DNA from: Nemorincola caseinilytica | Lineage (GTDB): Bacteria; Bacteroidota; Bacteroidia; Chitinophagales; Chitinophagaceae | Direction: 5' to 3' | NCBI RefSeq assembly: GCF_039540515.1 | Contig: NZ_BAABFA010000007.1 | Location: forward strand, 62,001 to 126,000 | Length of the DNA stretch: 64,000 nucleotides | Shown: positions 1-7,943 of the stretch, in pieces | Layout of the letters: every line of letters starts with the position of its first letter | How positions within the stretch are numbered: position 1 is the first letter of the stretch | Made by a program: the position numbers and the translations under genes | Notes under the pieces: generated by a model | What the model was told of the DNA's origin: nothing | The model's database searches: none | The model's input: only the letters and a program-made list of their open reading frames with translations

Positions 1-635
1 AGGCCTTCGATACCTGCTATATAAGCGCGCAGTATGGCAATACGGTGTATAAATGGGCGCCAACGGTGCCCTATTACAAGGCCATAAGCATAGACGGATC
101 GCCGACGGTGGTAACGACGCCAAGCGACCTTTCGTCGCCTAACCCGCACGAGATAATGATGATACCCGACAGGAGCCGCTACTTCCTGACGTGTGAACGC
201 ACCAACGAGGTACGCGTGCTGGATGCCCGTACCGATGCTATACTGGCGGCCATACCTGTAGGCACACGCCCGCAGGAGATAGCTATGGCACGCACCAGGC
301 CCTATGCATTCATAACCTGCATGGAAGATGAGAACGTGCCAAGCGGCCGCAGGGGATCGGTGTATGTGATAGACTACAACACCTACGAGGTGGTAAAGGT
401 GATAAAGGGCGACTTCTACCAGCCGCATGGCATAACGGTAGATGAATATAGCGGGCGCGTGTACATAGTAAGCACCAATGCAAGCGACAGCGGCCCTGCA
501 CCGCACCACGCTACCGCATGCTTTGGCAGGCCGGGCTGGTATTCCATATACAGCCTGAACACGCTGGAGCCGGTGAACACCAAGCGCTACCAGGTGACGG
601 TGATGCCCTACTCGGCAGATGTGCGTTTCAAGTGA
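1..635 (+). CDS. YVTN-type beta-propeller protein (5' partial)
   Basis: The reading frame is open from the window edge (first full codon at base 3) to a TGA at 633-635, so the start lies outside the window. A GTG at 45 is probably internal. The visible 210 or so residues carry repeated propeller blades of the YVTN/YncE kind, for example a 'RYFLTCERTNEVRVLDARTD' blade followed by a 'GSVYVIDYNTYEVVKVIKGD' blade and 'PHGITVDEYSGRVYIVSTN'. Such proteins are usually exported and used in binding or recognition; the ligand cannot be told from sequence. No export signal is visible because the N-terminus is missing. The family call is firm, the function is not. Confidence 0.75.
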   Translation, partial: AFDTCYISAQYGNTVYKWAPTVPYYKAISIDGSPTVVTTPSDLSSPNPHEIMMIPDRSRYFLTCERTNEVRVLDARTDAILAAIPVGTRPQEIAMARTRPYAFITCMEDENVPSGRRGSVYVIDYNTYEVVKVIKGDFYQPHGITVDEYSGRVYIVSTNASDSGPAPHHATACFGRPGWYSIYSLNTLEPVNTKRYQVTVMPYSADVRFK

Positions 636-860
636 TGGACGTGCATGGGTATAGCACCCTTTATAAACGCTGACCGGCAGCAATATTCATTTTCAGATAT
701 CTTACTCGCTGTGTCTCAATAAGACCTTATTTTCAGGTATGTTAAGATGCTGAGGGAGGTCATGTTTTTAACATTCATTTTCCTGTTTCTTTGCGCCAAC
801 GGTACGAACATTGCAGTAGAATTCCCTGACGGTGTGCATGGGGCGCAACGATAGAAGAAA

Positions 861-971
861 ATGGACGAGAAGATGAACACGGAAAGGCTGACATATATTC
901 TTACGATAGCAGGTATTTTACTGCTTTCCTGCGCAAGCATCATTTACCTGAGCTATAAGATGCTGCACTGA
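861..971 (+). CDS. possible 36-residue single-pass membrane protein
   Basis: This short frame lies alone in the 370-base gap between the propeller gene and the acyltransferase. It starts ATG and ends TGA. It has a charged N-terminus (MDEKMNTERL), one hydrophobic helix of about 20 residues (YILTIAGILLLSCASIIYL) and a short basic tail. That is the layout of many bacterial small membrane proteins. An AGAAG run just upstream of the ATG could serve as a weak ribosome site. No clear TAnnTTTG promoter is seen. A chance ORF cannot be excluded. The rest of 636-1005 holds nothing I recognise. Confidence 0.3.
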   Translation: MDEKMNTERLTYILTIAGILLLSCASIIYLSYKMLH

Positions 972-1005
972 TACTCTGGCCAACTGATGTAGCAGAGGTA
1001 TCACC

Positions 1006-1743
1006 TCAGGGATAGTCGTACCGCGACAGCTCCTGTTCCATGGCATCATATACTATCTGTTTCAGGCGCGGCACATCGGGCAGGGTCATACCATCTACCT
1101 GTATGGGCTGCATATATACTGCCCGGTTGCGGCCGGGCCATACCTTCCACCATGCGCTGTAGTGCCAGCGATGCACGGTATCGGGGAAGATAATGGGTAA
1201 TATGGGCGTTCGCGAAGTGATGGCCAGCCTGAATGCCCCATCATAAAAGTCCTTCAGCGGCTTACCTGTTTCATTGAAAGTGCCTTCGGGGAAAATAACT
1301 ATGTGGCTTTCGTGGCGCAGTACCCGCCACATGAGGCGCATGCTGCGGGCACGGCTCTGGGGGTTGCTGCGGTTTACCATTATCACTATCTGCCGGTATA
1401 GAAAGCCCATGACGGGGACCTTGGAGAACTCTTTTTTGCCCAGGGCGCGGAAGTAGCCGGGAAGGCCGGGGAACAGCACAACGGTATCGAGATAGGAAAT
1501 ATGATTGCACACGATGACGTAGCGGCGCTGTGGCGGGCATGGCCCTGTTATGCGCAGGGGCATACCTATGACCCACAGCCATATACGCGCCCAATGCCTG
1601 ATGATGACATAGATGAGCCTGCGTGTGGCTTTACGGTTGCCGATACTGAGCAGTACAAAGAAAGGGAATGTGATACACAGCCCTATGAGAAAGGTAACAA
1701 CTACATAGACCGCGTAGAAAGGCTGAAGTATCTTTTTCAGCAT
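1006..1743 (-). CDS. plsC: 1-acyl-sn-glycerol-3-phosphate acyltransferase family protein
   Basis: Predicted to transfer a fatty acyl group to lysophosphatidic acid or a related lysolipid at the inner membrane. The 245-residue product has a hydrophobic N-terminal segment (about residues 9-33). It carries the family catalytic motif NHXXXXD as NHISYLD (80-86) and the glycerophosphate-binding motif FPEGT (151-155). Length is normal for bacterial PlsC. The start is an ATG. The next gene upstream on the same strand ends 4 bases away, so the two are probably co-transcribed. Substrate choice among PlsC paralogues (phospholipid, ornithine lipid or sulfonolipid acylation) cannot be read from the sequence. 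Confidence 0.88.
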   Translation of the reverse strand: MLKKILQPFYAVYVVVTFLIGLCITFPFFVLLSIGNRKATRRLIYVIIRHWARIWLWVIGMPLRITGPCPPQRRYVIVCNHISYLDTVVLFPGLPGYFRALGKKEFSKVPVMGFLYRQIVIMVNRSNPQSRARSMRLMWRVLRHESHIVIFPEGTFNETGKPLKDFYDGAFRLAITSRTPILPIIFPDTVHRWHYSAWWKVWPGRNRAVYMQPIQVDGMTLPDVPRLKQIVYDAMEQELSRYDYP

Positions 1744-1747
1744 GCCA

Positions 1748-2224
1748 TTAATGTGTCATGGTGGGTATCATGGGGCGGCCTACCAATTGCTTGCCGGGCC
1801 AGGGTATCATAGCCATGAATATGACCAGCGCCAGGAAAGAGCACCAGAAAAGGCGTTTGAACTTGCGATCGTCATCGATATTGCGCTTGGTAACGCTGTA
1901 GCCCACATGCACCAGCAGTATGGCCAGCACCATGGCCACTGCATGCTCTACTCCATAAAAACGGCGATAGGTATCCTTCATGAGGCCGGGCGCGCTGAGA
2001 ACACCACCACCTATTACCTTGTAATAGTAAAGCAGGCCACCTATGAGCAGCTGCAGATCGCAGAAGATGAGCAGCAGCAGAGCCATCTGTTTGTTCACCT
2101 TCTTGAACTTCCTTTTGCCCAGCATACCTACAATGCTTTGCAGCACTACAATGACGGCAAAGAAAAGTATGAAGTAGCGAAGAATGCTATGCAGGTAATT
2201 GAAGCTATCCAGATAGGCTAACAT
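1748..2224 (-). CDS. four-helix membrane protein, cytochrome b-like family
   Basis: 158 residues with about four hydrophobic helices (roughly 14-34, 47-67, 90-110, 126-144) separated by basic loops. The N-terminal 'YLHSILRYFIL' and a mid-protein 'YGVEHAVAMVLAILLVHVGY' place histidines inside or beside helices. This is the pattern of short Bacteroidota membrane proteins often annotated as cytochrome b-like; haem binding is not shown. It is followed within 4 bases by the acyltransferase gene. Function unknown. Confidence 0.7.
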   Translation of the reverse strand: MLAYLDSFNYLHSILRYFILFFAVIVVLQSIVGMLGKRKFKKVNKQMALLLLIFCDLQLLIGGLLYYYKVIGGGVLSAPGLMKDTYRRFYGVEHAVAMVLAILLVHVGYSVTKRNIDDDRKFKRLFWCSFLALVIFMAMIPWPGKQLVGRPMIPTMTH

Positions 2225-2335
2225 CGGGTATGGTTTTTTGCTAAGATAGGACGTAATTCGAATAAAAAAATGCGCCTAGCATACTATTAACATCTGCCCG
2301 GTACACAGGGCGGCTTTGACCGATGCATAAAGCGA

Positions 2336-2881
2336 TCACCACCAACCCATGCGGTCGCGAAGCTGCTGTATATGCCCGGTATGGTGCCTGCTGTGCCATA
2401 CATAGAGGGCTATGAGCTCCCATATAGGGAAGGTACGCTGGTGCTGTGGGTGAAAGTAGGTACGCTCCATATCGGCAGGAGAGAGGCGCTCCAGCACGGC
2501 CACCAGGCGGCGGTGTATGGTGTGCAGCATGGTCACCGATACATTCACAGGTACGGCCTCCACATCGGGCAGTGTGGCCCAGGCGTTCTCGTCATAGGGC
2601 GCCACGGTGGGGTTGTCTTCGGTAAGGGCCAGCTTCAGGCGTATATAGGCATTGAGGTGGCTATCGGCCACATGGTGCACTACCTGCTGAATGGTCCACC
2701 CGCCGGGGCGGTATGGCGTATGCAGCTGCTGCTCGTCCAGGTTCTCTATGCAGGCATCCATCCATGATGGCAGGGCACGCAGCACGCCCAGCCATTCGGG
2801 CAGTTGCGCGGCATCGAATGCTGCCGGCTTTTCGTAGCGGCCTATGGGGTACCTGAGCTGTTCCAGTTCGTTGTCTGTCAT
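2336..2881 (-). CDS. YfiT/BstA-type DinB-superfamily metal-dependent enzyme
   Basis: 181 residues matching the DinB four-helix fold of the YfiT/BstA (putative bacillithiol S-transferase) branch. The three metal-ligand histidines are in the expected places: one in 'VVHHVADSH' (near residue 70) and two in 'HSRHHTGHI' (near 163-170). Also typical are 'PGGWTIQQVVHH' and the opening 'LRYPIGRYEKP'. BstA enzymes conjugate thiols to electrophiles; YfiT was named a metal hydrolase. Its ATG overlaps the end of the SGNH lipoprotein gene by 4 bases (ATGA), which indicates translational coupling. The in vivo substrate is not known. Confidence 0.85.
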   Translation of the reverse strand: MTDNELEQLRYPIGRYEKPAAFDAAQLPEWLGVLRALPSWMDACIENLDEQQLHTPYRPGGWTIQQVVHHVADSHLNAYIRLKLALTEDNPTVAPYDENAWATLPDVEAVPVNVSVTMLHTIHRRLVAVLERLSPADMERTYFHPQHQRTFPIWELIALYVWHSRHHTGHIQQLRDRMGWW

Positions 2882-3900
2882 TTTTTATAGGTCTTTTTGT
2901 AAAAATTCACTTCGGCCTCGGTAGGCTTGTAGCATTTCTTATTGCGCGAAAAACGGTTGCGGTGTGTAAAGTATTCGTCCAGTATATCGCCGCCATTGGT
3001 GCATACCACCAGTACATCGGGCTCGGCATAGCGCAGCTTTTCCTCGTAGAGCGTTGCATAGTCGTCCATGCAGCACGATATGTTGCCGGCATTCACTATC
3101 TCTATACCGGGAAAGCGCGCCTGCAGGCGATAGGTGATGGTATACTCATCATCGAGGAAAGGGTTGAATATGCGCGAGTCTCCCATGAACACTATGCGCT
3201 GGCGGGTCTTGGGAAAGGAGAGCTCGTTGTCCATGCGCAGCCCCTGCTTGCTGAGGTGCAGGCGGTAAGGTGTCTTGTCGCCTCCATGCGGCAGGTCGTT
3301 CACATTGTCTATACCGGTATTGTCTTTCGTAGCATCGCCAAAGGTGGCAGGCCGCTGTGCCGAGCCATATGTGGTAGGGCTGCGGTAGCCGCTGTACTCG
3401 GCGAGGATGTTGGCTATCTGCCCCGCAGCGAAGGATGTACCCTGTTTGGACCAGTTGCCATACATAGGCGTATTGATGCCATCATCGCTAGAGGACCATT
3501 CTGCTATGGCGGGTGTTATGTTCTGCACATCTACCTTGGCATTGGTACATATCTGCAGTATGTAAGGTATGCCATAGGTATTGGCCTGCGTAGCATACTT
3601 GCCTACCTCGGGCGTCATCACCAGCACCAGCAGGCGCACCTCATCTCGGGTGGTAGCGGCCTTCAGGGCATTAAGGTGGTTCGTGTAGCGTTGCTGCAAC
3701 TGAAAGTATACCTGGCTGGCGGGCATATCCAGCAGTATCTCTTCCTGGGGCACCTTCGGATAATCCTCTACCATAGATGTGCGGCCTATCTTCTGCGCCA
3801 GCTCATTTATCTGCTCTGCAGGCTTGCGCCCGCCACAGGCCATGCATGCGAGCAGGCAAAAGATGATGGGGAATTTCAGTTGTATGCTATCTATGATCAT
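2878..3900 (-). CDS. SGNH/GDSL-like lipoprotein
   Basis: I place the start at the ATG at 3898-3900 (or the ATG two codons earlier, 3906) because a TAnnTTTG promoter element lies at 3957-3964 and the longer frame would start upstream of it. The 340-residue product begins with a lipoprotein signal (LLAC, then CMACGG) and so is probably anchored in a membrane. After about 200 residues of unrecognised sequence comes an SGNH block I, 'VFMGDSRIF' (nucleophile Ser near 242), then 'EIVNAGNISC' and 'VVCTNGGDILD', which resemble blocks II and III. The protein ends at '...KKTYKK' without an obvious DxxH block V. It may be a shortened or inactive SGNH protein, or the histidine may sit elsewhere. Confidence 0.6.
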   Translation of the reverse strand: MIIDSIQLKFPIIFCLLACMACGGRKPAEQINELAQKIGRTSMVEDYPKVPQEEILLDMPASQVYFQLQQRYTNHLNALKAATTRDEVRLLVLVMTPEVGKYATQANTYGIPYILQICTNAKVDVQNITPAIAEWSSSDDGINTPMYGNWSKQGTSFAAGQIANILAEYSGYRSPTTYGSAQRPATFGDATKDNTGIDNVNDLPHGGDKTPYRLHLSKQGLRMDNELSFPKTRQRIVFMGDSRIFNPFLDDEYTITYRLQARFPGIEIVNAGNISCCMDDYATLYEEKLRYAEPDVLVVCTNGGDILDEYFTHRNRFSRNKKCYKPTEAEVNFYKKTYKK

Positions 3901-3956
3901 AGGCATGACAAATATCGTGCGGTGGCGGCAACATTTAAAATTAAGCCCGAAAACAG

Positions 3957-3964
3957 CAAATATA
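3957..3964 (-). promoter_or_regulatory. TAnnTTTG -7 promoter element
   Basis: Minus-strand TATATTTG, an exact match to the Bacteroidota -7 consensus. A transcript would start about 7 bases further on and leave a leader of 40-50 bases before the SGNH lipoprotein ATG. Confidence 0.55.
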
Positions 3965-3969
3965 ATATC

Positions 3970-4006
3970 GCACAAAAAGCACCGGCCCCGCACTTGCGGG
4001 GCCGGT
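3970..4006 (-). terminator. intrinsic terminator of the PstS-like/TPR operon
   Basis: An 11-bp GC-rich stem, ACCGGCCCCGC (3981-3991) against GCGGGGCCGGT (3996-4006), with a 4-base loop. On the minus strand it is followed by GCTTTTTGTG. It lies 25 bases after the TPR gene stop, just upstream of the next gene's promoter. Confidence 0.9.
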
Positions 4007-4030
4007 ATAATTAATATTTAGCAAAAGCCG

Positions 4031-5650
4031 TTACTTACCCGAAGACCTGGGTTTGGCATTCACTTGTTTTTCCAACTCTTCTATTTCTTTCACAGACCTG
4101 CTGTTGGGGTCTATGGCCAGTATCTTCTCTTTATAGAGCTTCAGGTTCTCCTTGTCCTTGGTGTTGAAGTAGTAGTACATCATGTACTCGTAGGCGCTCT
4201 TCAGGTCGTTCTTCTTTTCGTAGTTGGGCCCCACTTTCTCCAGCCATTTCTGGTAGTAAGGGATGGCGCCGCCTGTAGTGGCCTCAGAGTCTATGGCCGA
4301 GGCCACACGGCCCTGCCAGTAGTAGGCCGATGGCTGCGTAGCACCATGTTTTGCCTCGAACTCGTTGGCAGCTATCATACCATTGCCCAGGTCTTTGCAG
4401 TAGTAGTACATGATCACACGCCATACATAGTCTGCCGCCTGCGCATCGGGGTTGGCCTTTACGAGGTTGCTGTACCACTCTGCCGACTTGCAGTAGTTCT
4501 TCTTTGCCTTGAAGGCCTCGGCCACATCGCGGTATACATCGGTCTTATTACGCGCGGTATCACCGCTTATGCCCTTCATATAGTAGTGGCCTGCAGAGTC
4601 GGTCATATCCAGCTTCAGAAAGAGTTTACCGTACTCTATGTATGCACCCGGCAGGATCTTTGCGGGATCTTGCACCGCGAAATACTTGCGCAGGTTATTG
4701 AGGGCGGCCAGGGAGTCGCCGCAGTTGATCTGCGAGAAGCCCAGTATACCTGTAAGCTCGTTCACACGGGTAGGATCGGGCTGGCCCTGTAGCAGCTTCT
4801 GCGCCTGTGTGGCAGCATCGCAATAGCTCTGTGCCTGGTAGAGGGCGCGCGTATATTCCAGCTGATCTTCGAAGGTATTGTCGGAATGCGAGAGGTATTC
4901 CTGCAGGTTCTGCAGGGCCTGCTTGTACTTGCCCGAGCGCGAGTAGGCATTGGACAGCGCCTTGTAAGGCAGCGGGTTGTTCACATCGGCCTCCTTTGCG
5001 CGGCCATAGTTGTCCAGCGCGCTCTGGTAGTTGCGGGCATCGTACCACAGGTCGCCTATGCGGGAGAAGGCCAGCGAGTTCGTCTTGTCCTTTTCTATAA
5101 CGGCCTCATAGTTGTTCATGGCCTCGCCACCACCGCCCGATATTTTGCGCATGGCATCGCCCAAGCCTATCTGCAGCTCGCTTTTGTCGCCGCTGTTCTT
5201 GGCAATGGCATCTTTGTACCATGCTATGGCCTGGTTTATGTCGCCACCCTCGGTATAGGTGATGGCATCGGCGGCATATTTCTGCGGCATCCAGTCCTTT
5301 TTCTTGGCTTTTGCGGCCAGTTCCTTTGCCATGGCATTACCACGGGCTATATCCTTGTTGGCGAATGCGAAGCGTACCATGCCCGACATATTGGCCAGAT
5401 CCTCGGGATATTTTCCGAATATGGCCTGTGCCTGCTGCAGGTTGCCCTCTTCCAGGTAGGAGAGGCCCAGGTAATAGTTGGCAAGGGGGTCTTTTTCGGC
5501 CAGGGGAGCCAGTACGCTCTCTGCCGACTTGTACTTCTTATAATAATACATTTTTATGCCATTCTTTACAGTGGCATCCTGCGCTATGGCGCCGAAGCCA
5601 AAGCCTGCAAATGCAAGCATCATTACTACTTTTTTCATGTTGTACTTCAT
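4031..5650 (-). CDS. secreted tetratricopeptide-repeat protein
   Basis: 539 residues with an N-terminal signal peptide (MKKVVMMLAFAGFGFGAIAQ) and helix-turn-helix repeats through almost all of the rest. Clear TPR units include 'LANYYLGLSYLEEGNLQQAQ', 'LAFSRIGDLWYDARNYQSAL' and 'LPYKALSNAYSRSGKYKQAL'. The start is the ATG at 5650 or the second ATG at 5638. TPR proteins are scaffolds. In Bacteroidota a protein like this often follows a PstS-like lipoprotein and TonB/ExbBD genes, and it does follow one here, 31 bases away. It is likely periplasmic. Its partner and role are not known. Confidence 0.85.
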   Translation of the reverse strand: MKYNMKKVVMMLAFAGFGFGAIAQDATVKNGIKMYYYKKYKSAESVLAPLAEKDPLANYYLGLSYLEEGNLQQAQAIFGKYPEDLANMSGMVRFAFANKDIARGNAMAKELAAKAKKKDWMPQKYAADAITYTEGGDINQAIAWYKDAIAKNSGDKSELQIGLGDAMRKISGGGGEAMNNYEAVIEKDKTNSLAFSRIGDLWYDARNYQSALDNYGRAKEADVNNPLPYKALSNAYSRSGKYKQALQNLQEYLSHSDNTFEDQLEYTRALYQAQSYCDAATQAQKLLQGQPDPTRVNELTGILGFSQINCGDSLAALNNLRKYFAVQDPAKILPGAYIEYGKLFLKLDMTDSAGHYYMKGISGDTARNKTDVYRDVAEAFKAKKNYCKSAEWYSNLVKANPDAQAADYVWRVIMYYYCKDLGNGMIAANEFEAKHGATQPSAYYWQGRVASAIDSEATTGGAIPYYQKWLEKVGPNYEKKNDLKSAYEYMMYYYFNTKDKENLKLYKEKILAIDPNSRSVKEIEELEKQVNAKPRSSGK

Positions 5651-5681
5651 TCTGCTTTTATTATGATAAAATATTACTCTT

Positions 5682-6587
5682 TTAGTTCTTTATCGCTGCT
5701 TCCCGTATCACCATCTCTGACCTGACGGGGAACATGTGCGCATGGAAGAATATCAACTGCCCGCGCTGCCCTGCTATAAAGTTTGCAAAACCCGTGCCAA
5801 GACCCGGATAGCTCTCGGAGTTGATGTAGTATATACTGCGCGTAAGCGGGTACGACCTGAGCGCTATATATGCCTGGTAGGGCTGCAGGAACTCTCCTGT
5901 CTTCTCGTTCTTTATGGCCGCTATCTTTACCCTGTTGATAAAGGCACCTGTATTGTTAGGGTCTACTGTATCGCTCACATAGCCCAGGCCTACGAAGCCT
6001 ATGGCGCCGGGGTTCTTCTCTACATAGTCTACCACCTCTTTATTGCCTTTTGCAGCGTATACGTTCTTGCCCAGCGGGGCGCCCTTCAGCACGGAATCTA
6101 TGATGAACCGTACGGTACTGGAGCCCTGGTCGTCGAACACGACGGTATATTTCTTAGAGCTTTGCCCGGTGAGTATGCCCTGCAGGGTAGGCATATCCAG
6201 CATGGTATCGGGCGAGGCATTGTTCAGCACCACGGCTATGCCATCGCGGGCCAGCTTCAGTGTGGTGGGGAATATCTTCGACTGTTCGCAAACGGCCTTC
6301 TCCTGTGCAGAGAGCTCGCGCGTGACCAGTATAAGGCGTGCCTTTCTGGCAAAGTAATCTTTGAAGCACTCGGACTCCGGCTTGTAATGGATATGCACTT
6401 TGGCCTCGGGGAAACTGCTATCGAACACTGTACCCTGCAGCTCCATCACCGGCCTGAAGGTCTCATCGACAGAGATATCTATCTCGCCCTTGCCTAGCGT
6501 GTCGGGGTGCTTGGGCCTGTCATCGCACGAGGCGAGCAGGAACATACACAGACACAGCGACCACGACCATTCTCTAAAGATCCACAT
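5682..6587 (-). CDS. PstS-family substrate-binding lipoprotein
   Basis: 301 residues with a lipoprotein signal (LLAS-C, Cys 21) and the PstS/SBP type II core: 'DISVDETFRPVMELQG', 'ILVTRELSAQEKAVCE', 'LARDGIAVVLNNASPDTML', 'LQGILTGQ' and 'GAIGFVGLGYVSD'. Classical PstS binds phosphate for the Pst ABC transporter. No pstCAB or phoU is nearby. The neighbours are a TPR gene and a small membrane protein, an arrangement that in Bacteroidota usually goes with TonB/ExbBD, so a role in a TonB-linked complex is as likely as phosphate import. It has its own promoter element at 6664-6671 and a leader of about 70 bases. Confidence 0.82.
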   Translation of the reverse strand: MWIFREWSWSLCLCMFLLASCDDRPKHPDTLGKGEIDISVDETFRPVMELQGTVFDSSFPEAKVHIHYKPESECFKDYFARKARLILVTRELSAQEKAVCEQSKIFPTTLKLARDGIAVVLNNASPDTMLDMPTLQGILTGQSSKKYTVVFDDQGSSTVRFIIDSVLKGAPLGKNVYAAKGNKEVVDYVEKNPGAIGFVGLGYVSDTVDPNNTGAFINRVKIAAIKNEKTGEFLQPYQAYIALRSYPLTRSIYYINSESYPGLGTGFANFIAGQRGQLIFFHAHMFPVRSEMVIREAAIKN

Positions 6588-6663
6588 AAGGAACGCAATT
6601 TTACTTAATAAATTTTAAAGGGTGGCAGGCGATATATCTGCTGTAACAATAATTTAACAGGTG

Positions 6664-6671
6664 CAAATATA
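6664..6671 (-). promoter_or_regulatory. TAnnTTTG -7 promoter element
   Basis: Minus-strand TATATTTG in the 145-base gap between the small membrane protein and the PstS-like gene. It suggests that the PstS-like and TPR genes can be transcribed without the upstream gene. Confidence 0.5.
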
Positions 6672-6732
6672 CCTCAACAAAGCTGCCTTTAAAAGACCGC
6701 AGCAGGCAAAAATACCTGTATTACCGGGCCTG

Positions 6733-6990
6733 TCAGCGGCGGGGACGGCCACCTGCACCCCGGCGGCGCGACATAGCGGTGATGCCCCTATATATACGGA
6801 ACGCGCCATACAATACCAGTATCGTGCCCAGTGCATAGGCAGTGCCTGCGGGCAGCTCTACCGTACCAAAATACCGCAGGCTGAACACGGCTATACCCAT
6901 GATGATGTATATGGCGCCCATTGCTATATCAAGGCTGGTGCGAAAGGCGCTGTAGGTGCTGCTCTGCTCCATACGCTCGTCGATATTCAT
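6733..6990 (-). CDS. small two-helix membrane protein
   Basis: The open frame runs to 7182, but the upstream part is low-quality sequence. I choose the ATG at 6988-6990, giving 85 residues that begin MNIDERMEQS. Two hydrophobic helices ('LDIAMGAIYIIMGIAVFSL' and 'GTAYALGTILVLYGAFRIY') are followed by a very basic tail (SRRRGAGGRPRR). It stands first in the row leading to the PstS-like and TPR genes. Small proteins of this shape occur beside TonB/PstS loci in Bacteroidota. No function is assigned. Confidence 0.65.
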   Translation of the reverse strand: MNIDERMEQSSTYSAFRTSLDIAMGAIYIIMGIAVFSLRYFGTVELPAGTAYALGTILVLYGAFRIYRGITAMSRRRGAGGRPRR

Positions 6991-7191
6991 ATCTAAAGGT
7001 GTTTTGTGCGAAATTAATATATAGTTATAGATACAGGGGCCGTAGGTTTCCATAAGGGGCTGTAATATTTTTTCCCGGGCACTATGTGCGCATCGGGCCT
7101 GCTTATCAATAATGGTCGCAACATGGGTACAACACACATGATATCTGAATGATACATTTGGTTCAAAACTGTCATTATTCACTTTTTTAAA

Positions 7192-7199
7192 TACATTTG
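7192..7199 (+). promoter_or_regulatory. TAnnTTTG -7 promoter element
   Basis: TACATTTG, exact to the consensus. A second identical TACATTTG lies at 7153-7160. The start point would be near 7206, upstream of the GTG at 7234. Confidence 0.5.
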
Positions 7200-7233
7200 T
7201 GCGATATTGAACATCTTGTTAAGAACGCCCCTT

Positions 7234-7842
7234 GTGAAGAAGATATATACCACCCTGCTGTTTTTACTGCTTGCCTGTGCATCGTACGGGCAGTTCTCTA
7301 ACTGGATACGGACCTACAATTATCCCATTTACAGAACGGCGGTTACCTTCAGCAATCCGCTATCTATGAACAAGGCAGGAGGTGGTGTAGAGCACAGGCT
7401 GGGCAATGTAAGCTATATGTTCTCGTCCTACCTGTATTATAGCGCCTACCCGGGCCTGATGTACGACCTGGAGCTACGCAAATATGCCCGCAAGCACTAC
7501 AGGCACAGGACCCGTACTAAGTGGACCTACCAGAACTTTGGCTATGTACGGCCTCTTATAGTGGGCATAGCGGGCTTTGACAGCGACAAGCTGGACATAG
7601 TAGGGTATACGAAGAACATATACTGGTACGAGAAGGGCTATATAGGCGCATCGGCAGGCTGGGGCCGCAGGTATACCCGAGGCATGTTCTTCTGGACCAT
7701 AAAGGCCGGTGCACGGTATATATCTTTTGCCGCTGCGGAAGACCCCATAGAGTCCGAGGCCGCACAGTATTACAAGCTGTTCTATGCCACAGGGCCGGGC
7801 TCGGTGTTCGAGCTGAACTTCCACTTCGGTATACAGTACTAG
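7234..7842 (+). CDS. exported protein of unknown function
   Basis: I start at the GTG at 7234, which gives a normal signal peptide (VKKIYTTLLFLLLACASYGQ). A TTG at 7207 would sit on the predicted transcription start. The mature part, about 180 residues, is rich in Tyr, Phe and Gly with alternating hydrophobic strands and ends 'VFELNFHFGIQY'. That final aromatic strand is typical of outer-membrane beta-barrels in Bacteroidota, and the whole resembles a small barrel. I recognise no family. Transcribed alone from the promoter at 7192. Confidence 0.65.
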   Translation: MKKIYTTLLFLLLACASYGQFSNWIRTYNYPIYRTAVTFSNPLSMNKAGGGVEHRLGNVSYMFSSYLYYSAYPGLMYDLELRKYARKHYRHRTRTKWTYQNFGYVRPLIVGIAGFDSDKLDIVGYTKNIYWYEKGYIGASAGWGRRYTRGMFFWTIKAGARYISFAAAEDPIESEAAQYYKLFYATGPGSVFELNFHFGIQY

Positions 7843-7943
7843 GCCACGGCCGAAATATCCACAAAAACATGGGTCATACCCGGCCAAATGTTTAATATAG
7901 CTACCTTCATGCTACGCGCCTGTACAGCAGGCTTTTATTTACC

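Noticed and set aside
2962..4014. 350-codon plus-strand ORF opposite the SGNH lipoprotein
   Set aside because: It runs through the terminator and promoter at 3957-4006 and has no domain.
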